From: Bactericera cockerelli | Lineage: Eukaryota; Arthropoda; Insecta; Hemiptera; Triozidae | Length of the DNA: 64,000 nucleotides | Direction of reading: 5' to 3' | Assembly (NCBI GenBank): GCA_024516035.1 | Contig: JAMCCL010000060.1 | Span: 57,054 to 121,053 of the forward strand | Shown here: in pieces, positions 25,491-38,284 of the stretch | Layout: each line of letters starts with the position of its first letter | How positions within the stretch are numbered: position 1 is the stretch's first letter | Program-made: the position numbers and the translations under genes | Notes under the pieces: generated by a model | The model's input: only the letters and a program-made list of their open reading frames with translations | What the model was told of the DNA's origin: nothing | Databases searched by the model: none

Positions 25491-26221
25491 TTTTTAAACA
25501 CTAAAACTTAAGAATGGATCACTAAATTTCTGTTATTTTCTTAGGTGTAGGTCCAGTAGATCATAGGTAGATTTTCTCTACTGATAAATTGTTGTGTTTA
25601 GCCCCGATTGTTCAAGTATTCTGAATACGACAAGAGATCTCGAAGTGAAATGAGAGAGGTGTGCGCACATCTCGGGAACGTAATTTTATTGAATCATATA
25701 GAATAGAGTAAAGGAATTAGGTCCGGACCATACCGGTAATATTTGCAGGAGTCATGGACTCACTAGTTAAACTGTCGCGTAACCTAATTGGGTCTCGCAT
25801 GTAATGAGCCTGGCCGGATGAAGGTTGCTTTACTGGTCTATTTTTGCCGTCGAAATGCGGATGCCAGCAGCTATTCTGTATTGGTCTCAATGAACCTCTT
25901 GACGACTGTCACTTTTGAAACCACATTATGCATCAGTTACTGGGATACAACACATATCCACCAAACTTACATAAAATGTAATTATTGACTAATATTAGTA
26001 AACGGTTTTGAGTATAAAAATACAATAAGCAAAAGCTCTCCAAACACACTTTAACATAATTATTATATATTAAACATTTTCTCAAAGAAATTGTCGACCA
26101 TCCAAAGATCATAATTCCCCCTAGGCACTATAAATAAGAGTATCCTATTTCTGTCCATGTGCGATTTATAACTAGAGAAATGTTTACTAGGAAAATATAC
26201 AAATATGTCTACAGAGTATAT

Positions 26222-26250
26222 TAATATTACCTAGAAGTGAGGTAATATTA
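26222..26250. other. Perfect hairpin, 11-bp arms
   Basis: TAATATTACCT, a 7-base loop and AGGTAATATTA. The arms contain TAATATTAC, but in the stem (see rejected items). Confidence 0.55.
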
Positions 26251-27519
26251 GCACTCATAACTCAGATTCAGATTGACAATAATCGATTTTGGCATCTCGA
26301 AAATATGCCTTATCTGCGAAAATATGCTTTCAATTACATTTGTCAACTGTCCAAATCTTTCCAAACAGGAACTTTCTGCACTGCTTCAGGACATTATTCA
26401 CCTAATTAATGATATGATAACACACATACTATATTTAACAGTAGTCTTTGCCAAATGCTAACGTTTTCACAAGAAATTTAAGTGCTGTTATCAGTGGCTT
26501 TACGACTCAAGGGCAGCCTTTATGACGGAAAACACCTTTATGAATGAATGCATACAACAATTTATATAAATATTGATACGGACTGAAACAAATGAGTACA
26601 CATACTCGGGCCTTGACAAGTTTGTGTTTGGCTAGCTATGGATAAAACATTAATTAAACTCCTATATCTAACAGCCCACACAACCAGCGTCTGTAAAGAT
26701 TACCCGCAAGGTGCGTTCTTGGTTTGATTAATTTTATTCGCCATTAATGGAATCAGTCTGAAACAAAATCTGAATTCATATTTCTAAACGTTGCTTTATT
26801 ATTATTTTGTAAAGAAAGAACGACTGTTGAAGTTTTCATTTAGGCGATTGTGAAAAAAGTCATTGAAGTCAACAACCCCATGACAATGGAAGTTGATAAG
26901 TATTATCCATTCTGGTAGTAAGACAACGTAAACAGGAACTTTTAATTTCCTTTCAACTGAGCGGCAAAGACTAGTAGGTTCTTTCATGATCCTTTGCTAG
27001 TAAAGTATATGTAGTTGACAATTAAATACAAGCCGATAGGATACAAAATAATTCAAATTTAGAGAAAGAACGGGACTCAAGTACCGACAGCCATTACTAT
27101 AAGAACACATCGAATCCAATCTTGGAAAGCAAACTCTTATTAGTTGTAAAGTACCTGACTAATGATTTTCAAACGCCAAACAATTCATCAATACACGAGT
27201 AGATCAATTAGACATAATCAAGTCCGATGATTTTCGAAACGCAAACAAACATATTTCTGTACTTGATCCAAGGATAATTGTTACTCTAGCTTTTGCTAAT
27301 TATACTTTACTCCTCTTAATAACCGGTGTATAGTTTTATGCACTCACACGTATGATACAGATATGTGGATTTCTGTACCAACTACATATCAACACACACA
27401 ACATGGGTGGTAAACTTGCAATCGTGATTACAAGGAACTTAATTCCGCCAGTTGAGTCTCCAGTGGACGAGGATTGTACAGGACTGTACATTGGAAAGTG
27501 GACCCTTTGTTTGCGAGGG

Positions 27520-27585
27520 GCCAAGGAGAGGGAGGGAGGGAGGGAGAGAGAGAGAGAGGGAGAGAGAGGGAGAGAGAGGGAGAGA

Positions 27586-27636
<51 letters not shown>

Positions 27637-27640
27637 GAAG
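27520..27640. repeat. (GA)n microsatellite
   Basis: GAGAGGGAGAGAGA passes into a pure GAGAGA run on the + strand. Overlapping Arg/Glu frames are artefacts. Confidence 0.9.
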
Positions 27641-27769
27641 GGGGAGACTTCCTTATTTTGCATTTTCATATTAGGCAGTAATATTCCGATATGCAAGGCT
27701 TAACGAAGGACTTTAACCTCTGGGTACTCCAGAAATAATGTCCTGAGCATCCATATCCTTCTGTAATGA

Positions 27770-27912
27770 GAAAAGAGACGGAGAGGGAGAGGGAGAGTGA
27801 GAGTGAGAGAGGTGGGGGGGAGGGAGAGAGAGAAAGGGGAGTGAGAGGAGAGGGAGGAGAGAGAAAGGAGAGAGGAGAGGGAGGGAGGGAGGAGGAGGGA
27901 GAGAGAGGAAAG
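27770..27912. repeat. Second GA/GGA-rich tract
   Basis: About 140 bp of purine-only + strand (GAGAGGGAGAGTGAGAG, GGGAGGGAGGAGGAGGG) lies 130 bp after the tract at 27520-27640. Confidence 0.85.
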
Positions 27913-29059
27913 CTTATATAGAGAAAATAAATATGAAAATGTCCTAACTAAAGGGTGGAGTTATTGCCTATGGCAATCTCTTCCACCCAACCCTTATGGT
28001 GATGGTGGAAGGAGAAGTGACGGGAGATTGCATGGGTAATGTGGTGTGGTCCGAGATGATAGATGTCCTGAGTAGATGTTTTACTGACGCACAAGTTTTC
28101 TCGAGATAGTAAACATGTCTATTTATACATAATGATAATTTTAATACATCTATTTATACCCACATCACTGCCAGCAGCATGTACTACTCCTTGTACATCA
28201 TTGTACGACCATGGTGGAACTAGTATGTAGTGTACTTGATTTTCATACAAATTGCTGAGTTAAAAATAAATACTAAAGTGTTTTATTTTCATCAATGATG
28301 CTCTATCTCTCTCCTACTCTACCGGAGTAACCTGTTTCGTATGAAATTTAAATTTAGAAACATTATTTAATAAAAACAAGAAGTATTTATAACCATTTCC
28401 ATAACATCGTCTTGATACATGCCTTGTTTGTTCGTATTAATTTTATTGATGAAACCAGGAAAAGAAATCTGTTTATACAACGCAGCAGATAGAACAGGGA
28501 TCATTTTGTCTGGAACGAGTTTTTTTTTTAAAAAGCGAGAAAATATGATTGATAAAAATAATGTCAAATTAAATGTGTTTATGGAAACAATACTTGAGCC
28601 CAATTGCAAAGTTGATAATGGACAGATTTAATCATGGACTTGGCAAACACTTTCATACACAATCAAATAACTAATGGCCCAACATGTTTAAGAGCTATTC
28701 AGTCTTTTAGTGACTTTGCAATCAATTGTAGATTTACTGTTATCAAAACTAACTTTTAAACAAAATGTATTTTAGTATGTATGTTAGTTAGCTTTAACGT
28801 CGCCTGCGCACAATAGGTCATTTTGAGATTAAGCTCTTCCCACCTCTCTTCGATAAAACTTTCCACATCAACCTAAAGTCCTGAACCAGCCTGGGTCGGG
28901 CCTGAACACCAGCAAAACGTCAAGTCAACCACAGATTGAATTAAATCATAAGTTTTTACTAGACGAGGATTTTTTTCGAGAGTTCCAATCTCCCTTTGAA
29001 CCGTCATATTTCGTTCAAATAACCCAATCAGAAGTGTTGTTTACCCAAATGACCTGACC

Positions 29060-29200
29060 AGAGTGCAGTGAAAGAAAGATTTGGGGATTATGAGAGTGAG
29101 AAGGTTTTCTGCAACGAGGCCATGGAGTGCCCTGCACATGTTAACATCAGTGCTTCCAAGGAGAACTTCAGAAAACTAGATAAATTTGCCTTCCTATAAT
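29060..29200 (+). other. Possible coding fragment, unidentified
   Basis: One frame reads, after AGTGCAGTG, VKERFGDYESEKVFCNEAME followed by CPAHVNISASKENFRKLDKF and a TAA. Composition and codon texture look protein-like and unlike the surrounding AT-rich noise. I do not recognise the family. It could be the last exon of a gene (TTGTTTACCC...CAG lies upstream), a decayed transposon frame, or chance. Confidence 0.25.
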
Positions 29201-29344
29201 TCGTTAAGTACAAGAATGTTGTCAAATTTGCTCTGCGTGTTGAAGAAACAGCCAGAATTAATATGTCTGTGTAGATTTACCCCTCTCTCCGGTCCAGATT
29301 TGTAAACAATGAGCGTTCCTCTGTTGACTGAAAAATTGAAAAAT

Positions 29345-29380
29345 ACTTCCGATTTCTAATATTTGAAATTTATCGGAAGT
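29345..29380 (-). repeat. ACTTCCG palindrome, copy 3 (inverted)
   Basis: ACTTCCGATTTCTAATATTT and GAAATTTATCGGAAGT pair as a 36-bp palindrome. Read on the minus strand it matches the unit at 18761-18796, including the preceding TTTT. Confidence 0.6.
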
Positions 29381-30825
29381 AAAATGTGCGCCCTATCTGT
29401 TGGAGAATCCCAAATAAATTATGCAGAAGTTTTTGCTAAATGTTAACCGTTTACAAAATTAACTGAATATTTCAATAGAAGACCTTTTTTAATGGGGAGG
29501 GGGACCAATACGCTACCCGAGATATTTTGTGCCCAGGGAGGAAGGGACACAGGGTGAGAGGGAGGGAAAATCAGGATAGGGGATCAGGGGAAAGAAAAAC
29601 AAACCCCGCTTACTTTCCATCTGTGTGTACGCTTGAATTTCTCCTCTCCCTCTCCCCCTCCAATGAGTCCATGCTCAACAATAAAGTTTGAGTTCAAGGA
29701 CGTGGAAATATATGTGTCTAAAAATAGAATTTCCTCCCTTCCCCCTACCTCGCTCCTATCTCTTCCATCCCGGCACTAACCCAACATTGTAGCCCTTTCA
29801 TTGCTCCTTGGTCAATTTCAGTTTCAGTCGACACTGGATTAAAATATAACTTTTAGTTGAAATGAGAGGGAGGCTCAGTAGTATCGAGAGGACATTAGTT
29901 TGTAAGGTCAAAGTTCAACAAAAAAACTTGATGCCTTTCATGAGAGATCAAAAAATAATTTAGATTGCCTTTGATTCCAAAGACTTGACTAGATGACTAG
30001 GCTATTACCACTACTAAAGAAACTTCAACATTTAGTAGCCCAGTGAATTTGTGGAAGATATATATAAATACCTACAAAGATTGTCCGTCTCCATACAAAA
30101 GACCATTACAAAAAAGACCGTTTTCTGCTGATCGCAAAACTTGCGCAAAATGGCATCGAAGCAACTGCTGACCAATTTTTTCAGCAGTTGACCAATGCAC
30201 GGAAAAAAGTGAATTTTTTCTATACCTCATAGATGAGTGGACTGAGCTCCTAAATGGGAGATATTGTGTCACTTTTCCCTCTTCAGAGTGGAGACATATT
30301 ACGGGATGGGTAAGACCATAATAGCCAAAAGTACCTAGCGGTTGTTTCATGTCTGTGAAATAAAAAAGTTTTTGGAACACTTTCTCTTTAAGCTTATCTA
30401 AGTATAGAAATTTTGTTACAAAATTCACTAATTTACCTTCAGCAAAATCACGTCAATTTCTTTTCCATACACTTCCCGACCGAAAAGGCACTCCCTGCTG
30501 CTATACATATCTCAATCTTTCCTACGAATTTCTCTTCTGCGCAAATGCTCGTGTCCTCTTCTCCTCTGCTCTGTTCTCAATCATTTTCCTTCAATTCCAC
30601 TTGAATTTTCATTCGAGCACTTTCTTGTTGATGGAAGAAATAAACCAAAGAACAAGAAGACAAAACGAGAGAAAGAGGGAAGGACCACTTGTTGAGTGAC
30701 AATTTTCGTATTTGATCATGATCATAGACCTTATAAAGAAAAATGTCACGCAAAAGAACCTGTATAAAGCACAAATATAAACATAGGTACTACGACAATT
30801 ATGTCCATAGTATGAATAATATATA

Positions 30826-31735
30826 CAGGGTGGCCCATTTTAAATGACGCACCGGTTTTACTCGGCCCCTGTTGGAGATACAGAAAATTTATTCTGAGGA
30901 CTTTTTCATAACTCGGAGGGGGAAATCTCGTGGTGACCTTGGATTTTTTCTCAAGGTCACCCTTCAAGGTCAGATCAAGGTCAACTTCATTTTCTTAAAT
31001 GGAATGACCCATTTTTTATTTCATATTCGTAATCTACGTGAGTTTCTACATTCATTACACTATTTACTTGCTATCTCTCTATAGCCAATTAAAAAAGAAA
31101 AAAAAAATTGAAATAATAATGAAAATGTGCTACAACGTAGTAAGTATCATGTAAAATAATGATGAATTGGCCAAAAAAAATTTGAAAGATTTAGTGTATA
31201 AAGAAGCTCCAATTACTCGCGAGGACATGATGGAAAGAATCCAGAGAGCATGTGAGCAAATACCGGAGATTGTGTTGTTGAAAAGTGTGGAGGAGTTTGA
31301 GAGGCGCGTTCAAATGTGTATAGAGGTCGATGGGGGTACGTTCGAACAACTTCGGCGGCGATAGGTGCCAAGTTAGCAGGTAAGAAGAAAGTCAAACACA
31401 CAAATCAATTGAATTCAGTCTTTGAAGAAAAAAGTTCATTCCGGAAAATTTCAATTTTTTTTTCTTTTTTAATTGGCTATAGAGAGATAGCAAGTAAATA
31501 GTGTAATGAATGTAGAAATTCACGTAGATTACGAATATGAAATAAAAAATGGGTCATTCTATTTAAGAAAATGAAGTTGACCTTGATCTAACCTTGAAGG
31601 GTGACCTTGAGAAAAAATCCAAGGTCACCACGAGATTTCCCCCTCCGAGTTATGAAAAAGTCCTCAGAATAAATTTTCTGTATCTCCAACAGGGGCCGAG
31701 TAAAACGGGTGCGTCATTTAAAATGGGCCACCCTG
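30826..31735 (+). mobile_element. Mariner-like element derivative with ~285 bp inverted repeats
   Basis: The termini are CAGGGTGGCCCATTTTAAAT and its inverted complement, with TATA on the left and TATAC on the right, consistent with a TA target duplication. The inverted repeats run about 30826-31110 and 31448-31735 and are nearly identical, including the CTATAGAGAGATAGCAAGTA stretch at their inner ends. The ~335 bp interior keeps only the C-terminal tail of an IS630-Tc1-mariner transposase. Long inverted repeats plus a truncated core fit an internally deleted, non-autonomous derivative. Confidence 0.7.
31167..31364 (+). pseudogene. Transposase C-terminal remnant (Tc1/mariner type)
   Basis: The frame encodes KKNLKDLVYKEAPITREDMM, then ERIQRACEQIPE, a helical segment, and RVQMCIEVDGGTFEQLRRR before a TAG. 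In Tc1/mariner transposases the stretch after the last catalytic acidic residue is typically …LKdlVY…pit…eel..rI..aC..ip…. R…Ci...GghFEhl, which this matches. The catalytic DDE/D core, the DNA-binding domain and an ATG start are absent. The fragment is inactive on its own and lies between the inverted repeats of its element. Confidence 0.6.
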
Positions 31736-31929
31736 TATACCTACAATTTGTCGAGATTATTTACTTCCTTTCAAAATTGCAGGTTCCATTCGGCATTTGT
31801 TTGATTGGGCTCGGGCTCTGAAGTCCCTAAGTTTTTGAATTGAGAGCGTTCAAGTCAAGTCACGATTTTTCTCCTTTCTCTTGTTGGGATGCCAAAAAAA
31901 AAAGTCAAAAATATCTCCGATATCTGTAT

Positions 31930-32240
31930 ATACAGTATGTTTCAGAAAAGGTGACCAACCCAGTTTTTCACATTTCTGGACGAATCATAGCCTCAGGATA
32001 CCCAAAAAGTTGATTTCGGCCATTGGTCCGTGCGTCCGTCTGTGTGTGAGCACGATATCTCGAGAACGGCAAGAGCTAGAGACTTGAAATTTGGCATGGA
32101 AATTAATTTTCAGGTGAAACTTATGGTTAAAATCGGCCGCAGGGCAACAAAAATCGGCTGCAAGGATAGCTTCTTTGAATTGGTTAAAGATACAAAAAAA
32201 GTTAGGGAACAACATTTTCTTTGAATGAAAAAATAATAGG
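31930..32240 (+). repeat. Dispersed-repeat-like segment of unknown class
   Basis: The stretch includes GTCCGTGCGTCCGTCTGTGT, GAGCACGATATCTCGAGAAC and AGAGCTAGAGACTTGAAATT. From general knowledge these phrases resemble moderately repeated sequence in invertebrate genomes, but I cannot verify that here. An overlapping + frame (32030-32224) has no recognisable domain. Confidence 0.3.
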
Positions 32241-32479
32241 GGTTTGCTCTGATATTTTTTTTGATATCTAGATTTTGATTTTTGGAACCCGGCCCCAATT
32301 TACCGGTATTTTGGGGGGACCCACTTGTACTAACTTTTTTATTAAATGGGGGTTGTGACACATCAAATCGAATGATTTTGAGGTGGTCATACGAATTTGA
32401 CATTGATTTTTAGCAAATTGTTACCTTTGAGTCACCAGGAGCTTTTGGACCCGTTCCCATTCTTAATAGGATAAGGAAA

Positions 32480-34500
32480 GTCGTGTGACGTTTGTTTTTA
32501 GATTAAATTGGACAGATATTTACTACGTAGTTTTAATAAGTGAACGCCTTTATTATATTCTCAAATGCACTATGTAAAACAGATTATCCTAGTCTGTTTT
32601 GTATTTACCAACTGATAAGTATTTGTTTTCTGTTCACCATCCACTTTTTCCAAGACCGATAAAAAAAAGAAGAACTGCCACTAACACACCCTCAGTAGAG
32701 ACTTCATTCTTACTTAGGAATCATTGCTTGAAATTCAATAATATTTTATACCTATTTAATGTATTTTGTGATAATTTAGCTAATTTAGAATGTCTTTCTG
32801 AGTTCTTGCTCAAAAAGACAACGATATGATGATCGTTCCATTTATGTTTTAACTGTCTGAATGTTTTTCTGTCGGTATTGTGGATGCTTTTGATTAATAT
32901 TGGCAGCCTCTGTCCTCCGACACTGGACGGTCAGTCACATTGATAAGATAAGACAGCTCGGGTGACTCGCGAGAAGTGCCTCTCCGGAATTCGTGATTCC
33001 CGGTTCATCAGAATAATAAATAGTGGTACATAATCAATCAATACACGGTTATTCATTATCTATTCACGAGATAAGCGCAGTGGGCACAGCACTTGCTATC
33101 AGGAAAATTTTCAATTCCGTAAATTTGTTTATTTATTTTCAAAATTGGAGATGGATACGATTCTACTTTTAAAAGTGATAGATAATAGGTAATCTCATGC
33201 GTAGATATAGGTTATTACTATGTAATAATGTATTACATTTCTATTTTAAATTTTGAGTTCATTTGACGCGTTTTGTATTACCTTGACCTTCCCCCAAAAT
33301 AATAACCCTTTGAGGCGGGATTTCACCTTTTTAACAGATTCGGTAGTACCTACCTACCTAACTACATATATTTTCCCCTTTATTGTAATAGATTTTTTAA
33401 TTTTAAAATAAACCCAATGCGTCTTTAAGGATCAAAATTATCTAATATTTTAGTTTATTTGGCGCGATTTGTATTGACCTTCGCTGAGACTAACCCTAAA
33501 ATAATAAATCAGCAGGAAAATTTCGGTCTTCCACTTGCTACTCACATACGTAGACGTATGAATAAATACCTAGGTCATATACATACATAGTAGACATGTA
33601 TGTATATGAGACTGCGATGATTGTACTCAATAAATACTTGAGTACCTACTCATTTATCATTTCCAAGAAGCTGAAGTTTGGAATTTCCGATTATAAGTAT
33701 TAAATAGATCTGTAGCTTTCGTTTAGAACTATTGTATAGCAAATTGGACTATAAATCGACTGTTTAAGTTCAACAGTATAGCCTATGATTCACACATAAT
33801 GCAACAGATATCATTGAGGACTGAGACAGAATCACAGAATATAGACTGGATTACAAAGGAGAGGTTTTGAAATTTTAACGACCAAGTAGAAACATAATTA
33901 TTTAATCAATATTTAGGAGACCATTACTTTAGACTAGACGATCCGCCGATAGAGATAGGCGGTAAGATGCAAGGATTATCTTATCTTTTTTTCTTTTTTC
34001 TTTAATGTGAATAGTTTGCCTTTTTAAAATTTGGGAGAAACATGAGAGAAAGGTACTTATGACTAAGATTTTAAGTCCTTATCACACAGACTTGAGGAGT
34101 CATCTTCAGAAAGACTAATGAAAAATTGGCAAAACATGATTTTACACGTCCAATTAAAACTGCGATTTCTAGTCATTAAAATTCAGAAGTATATTTTAAT
34201 AACGATATATTTTTTTATATCTCTAAAAAAAAATATTAACGATATCTAGCAAGGAAGTTGAAATTTTCTATGTAGACCTGTGTAATATACATGTACGTTT
34301 TTTTTTAAATTATTTAAAAATTCACATACTGCTGCCGCCATTTTGAAAGATAATGGCGATTTCACCAGGTCATTTTGAATTGCCAATCGATAAAGAGTCC
34401 GGTATTTGGTAAAATACTTTTGATATAAATTTTCTTTCGGCGAGATAAAAAAACCAAGTGGTCTCATTCAATAATATAAAACATGGTACATTAGCACATA
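32480..34500. other. No supported gene
   Basis: AT-rich sequence with short inverted repeats (for example CATATACATACAT/ATGTATGTATATG near 33575-33608). The frame at 32599-32829 shows no domain and no splice support. Confidence 0.45.
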
Positions 34501-34503
34501 AAT

Positions 34504-35232
34504 CTGGACCTTAGAGCCAAAGTGTCATAAATCCATTTTTTACTTTTTTGGGAAAACGCAAATAACTGTCAGAATTGTGGTACTCAAAAAAGGGAGGTTT
34601 TTTTGGAAATATTTTATTGTTCAAAGCAAAATAAATTTCATATTGTTCAATCAAAAATTTTCTTGACTTTGAAAATTTCAATATGATTTTTACTTCCACT
34701 TTTTGAAAAGTTTTGTTTTTCGAACTTTTCCACCCAACTTCCAAATTTTTTGGACTTATGACTTTTTACCCTAACTGACTAATGTCAAATTTTGAATCCA
34801 TTGTACGTCATAAGTCAAGTTGCAGCACAGGGTTTCCCATTTCAGCTTGTTTTCCATAAGTATGATACATAGTAGGTACCTACAATACATAATATAACAA
34901 ATTATGGTGAAATAAGAATTTTTTTTATATATTATTAGTTATGCACGAATGGACTTATGACTTTATACCTCAAAAACATGTTCATGTGGATCAGGTGTTA
35001 AGTACATGATGCGGATTTATGACTTTATAACTCAGTAGTATTGGACTTATTACTGTTTACCTCTCTGAAAAGATGAAGTTATGACTTTTCATAATTTGCG
35101 TATCTCGGGAACTACAATAGATGGAGTTGTGATTTTTTGCCACAATGTGAAGCTAACTTTTCTGATTTCAAAGCTGTATTTAACTCAATTTCGAAAAAAA
35201 TGGACTTATGACACTTTGGCTCTAAGGTCCAG
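34504..35232. mobile_element. 729-bp inverted-repeat element of unknown class
   Basis: CTGGACCTTAGAGCCAAAGT plus GTCATAAATCCATTTTTT at the left end is matched, inverted and with one mismatch, at 35195-35232. The interior repeats a GGACTTATGACTTT-like motif near 34751, 34952, 35009, 35041 and 35075, and the right terminus contains the same motif at 35201. No coding frame is recognisable and I cannot find a convincing target duplication. It could be a fold-back or MITE-type element. Confidence 0.6.
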
Positions 35233-35419
35233 AAATATACATTCAAAGTTTTGACTTTCGGAGTAAAACCGTTTAAAAGTTAATGCTGTTTTAGACTCTA
35301 ATAACTCTGATATATCATACATAAATATGAGATCAATGAAAATAATCTTATAAAAGACAATAATAATAACAACACTCTTTAGTGGAATTATTATTATAAT
35401 AATTTGATTATTACAGTAA

Positions 35420-35611
35420 ATAAAATTTACCTTACCTACCTACTTTTTAGTGGAAGGTAACTACCAGACGAGGTTAATGCTCAAATCATTTTCTACCACC
35501 TAACCTAATTAATGAGGAAAAATTCATGCACTGGGTGGGTTTCGAACCAACAGATGCCTACTCTACCTGGATTACCAGACTACCGCGTTATCCACTTGAC
35601 TACCAGTGCAC
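35420..35611 (-). mobile_element. tRNA-derived SINE, minus orientation
   Basis: Read on the minus strand, the element starts GTGCACTGGTAGTCAAGTGG, continues TCTGGTAATCCAGGTAG, has a B box (TGGTTCGAAACCCACC) and closes CAGTGCATG. The body motifs GGTTAGGTGGTAGAAAATGA and TTAACCTCGTCTGGTAG follow, then a TAGGTAAGG-type tail. This is the best-preserved tRNA-like head of the family. No clear target duplication is seen. Confidence 0.7.
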
Positions 35612-38280
35612 CATACTACAATGACTTAAGCACAAAGAAAAGGGAAATATTGCACTAGCTTCTCCTCGGTAATTTAGAAAAATCTCACTTGTTGCTCATT
35701 TCCGAGGAAAATCTTTTGAGCAAAATTTAGATTCGTTGTTAGGTATCATGGCTAATAACACTAACACTAATAATATGTCTTGGGCTTACTGCTTAAATAA
35801 TGGGACTTTAATAGTCCTAATCGGGCAGTATAAATAAGGCGATATTATTATTATTCTTCGGCGCAAGAAGATTGATCTCGAACGCTTGTTACCACCTAAT
35901 CTAGCTTGTTCACTTTTAATTAGATGCACTATCTTAGGGTGAAAATATTATGATGCATAATAGTAATCCATTTTTTTTTTTTTTTTCAAGAAAATATGTC
36001 CTAATGGCATTATGCCTGTCCCACAGTAATGGACAGAGCTCTAAGGTGTAAAAAAAAAACCATTATAAACAAACATATTAGATATAGTAAATCGCACGCA
36101 ACATGCAAGCGCTCACATACCTGCGTTCGGAGGTTTTCCTTCAGTAGACATAACGGCTCATCAACACTATACTCCAAGAATTCCCTGGCGAAAGTTGTTA
36201 TCACCAGAATACGTGGCTTCGATGCTCGGTTTCGACGGCAAAAAAAAAGATCACTAGCGATGCACTTTTCGAACAGTACTTGATCGGACCATATTCCTTT
36301 GAATCACTTGGTTAGTACACAATCATTTTCGGATCAATTCCAAAAAGCAGACACTCATGAGAATGTAAGATTTAAGTTATATTACACATTGTAGTTAATT
36401 TAATTTATAATGCCAGGGAATTTAAACTTCTTATATTCTATATTGTTTTACAGATTTTATTTACCGACGTGGTAAATTCGTAATATCATAAACGATAACT
36501 ATTGAAAAATTAATCTACCAAACCGAATTGGTAATTATCTATAAAAATATAAGTTAAAAGAAGAGGTTTCCTTTTAGACAGTATGTATTAGATTGGAGTA
36601 ATTTTTGATATAAAATAATCAAATAAAATGCAAAATCATGATGTGATGTAGGTACATTCTCTTTATGCTTAAAATACTAAGAAAAATAAAATCTATTTTT
36701 ATTTTACTCGCTCTCAAAATTTATGATTGTTGAAAAATATATATTCAACACTAACGATTTTTATATGGTGGGTACATGAAAGATTTTTTTTTTCATCGCC
36801 AAAAATAAATTGAATTAATAATAAATAAACTTGGAAACAAAAAACCGATTAATTAAGAAAAATATGTAGTTAGATTATCACTTTCCATATGAAAGAACAT
36901 TATTTGATAAACTATCTCTTAAGAACGAGCACAACAACTGAGCAGAATTTTCTATTTTCTCATCCACAGAATTTTCCTACAGGAGGCGGGGCGTGGAGGC
37001 GTGAGAATTTTCCAGCGGAGAGAAGAAAATTAGAATGTAACACTCTTGGAAATCTGAAATCAGAGTCGAAGAAGAAAACAAATTGATAAAAAAAAACAAA
37101 TCATAAGAAAATGAACATTGAAAAGAGAAGGCAATCTCAAACACGAACAGAATGGTTCATACTTTTCTTTAATTAAAAAATAAATATAAGAATTGAGTAC
37201 GAAAATAAAATTTTGAAAAATTCGAATAGCGTTGGAAGGTGGGTTGAGGGGGTGACCTTGTGCGGTGTAAATATAAACACTCGCGAGGCAAGCTCTGTTC
37301 CAATGTTGCCTGTTCCCTCTGCAGGTTTGTTAGCGGCTAATTCGCGTCTTCCAGCTTCGGATTGGATGAAAATTAGCCCCAATGGCTCATTGAACTGCTA
37401 ATGGCTGGTCGAAATACTCATGTTGGCTACTGGATCAAACCAGGAAGGGACACTCCATCAATCACAATCACTTTGCAGTCTTGCGATTTGTTAAAATTCC
37501 TTGCTTGCTACTTGGCAACACAAGAATATTGACTTGTCCATAAATCAGTCAAAATGGGATTAAAAAGCAGAGAAAATTTCATCTTGAGATAAGCACATAG
37601 AAAAGCAAGAGAAGAACGATTCTGTCTCATTTTATCCATTCCTGTTGCAATAATTATCATGAATATTTTATCTTTACACGAGACATTAATAAAATAATTA
37701 TTTATACAAAAAATTACAATATTATAGTTTTGTCGAGTAAAAAATACTATTGTAGTGCAACTCTATGTTTCTGTGCACTATCGTCTATGTTATTATAGCT
37801 CTTATCAACTTCCTCGTGCCTCAGATTAGTCTCGTGGATACTGTGATGATTATTGAGAATTTCGTCTGCACATATATAAAAATAGCTAAAACCTAAAAAA
37901 ATTCACTTTTTTAAACCTCTAAAAACTGAAAATAAAACGTTGAGAAGATATCATTTTTGCATTGTGAACTATCCATATTTAGAAAGAGTGTCATTGATTA
38001 CATCAAGCTAATTTTAAAAGAGAAAATCTTTTTGCAAAGGGTAGGTCGCTCTGTGGGTAGCTCTTTTTTCGTCACATGCGGCTGTATAATAAAAAATACA
38101 AAACAAAGAATACCAAACTGTGAGTTTGGATTTGGTCCAAACAATCTACATGGTCATGGGGGTCAGGTACTTCCCCATTGCGAATCTGAAATCACAATCA
38201 TCAAGGTAGGTGAACTGCCTTAGCACAGAAGAACATTGGGCTCAAAACTGTGGCACATTTTTTTATAGCAGCAGGCTACA
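35612..38280. other. No supported gene
   Basis: AT-rich sequence. GC-richer patches at 36100-36280 and 37230-37400 contain open frames without recognisable domains. The second has a TGCCTGTTCCCTCTGCAGG acceptor-like string, but no partner donor or homology. Confidence 0.4.
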
Positions 38281-38284
38281 ACTG

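Larger units (their letters stand above)
22561..26220. other. Mostly featureless AT-rich sequence
   Basis: Apart from the ACTTCCG palindrome at 24177-24211 and a tandem duplication near 25440, I see no supported gene. The frame at 23506-23928 (140 codons) lacks domain character. A CpG-rich patch at 22840-23060 could be a promoter or a decayed exon, but nothing supports a product. Confidence 0.5.

Noticed and set aside
26222..26250. TAATATTAC hairpin resembling a rolling-circle origin of small circular DNA viruses
   Set aside because: The nonamer lies in the stem, not the loop, and no Rep-like frame is nearby.
30746..30967. Two frames sharing the same ~50-residue peptide (also 31594-31821)
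   Set aside because: They are the two inverted-repeat arms of the mariner derivative, not a gene family.
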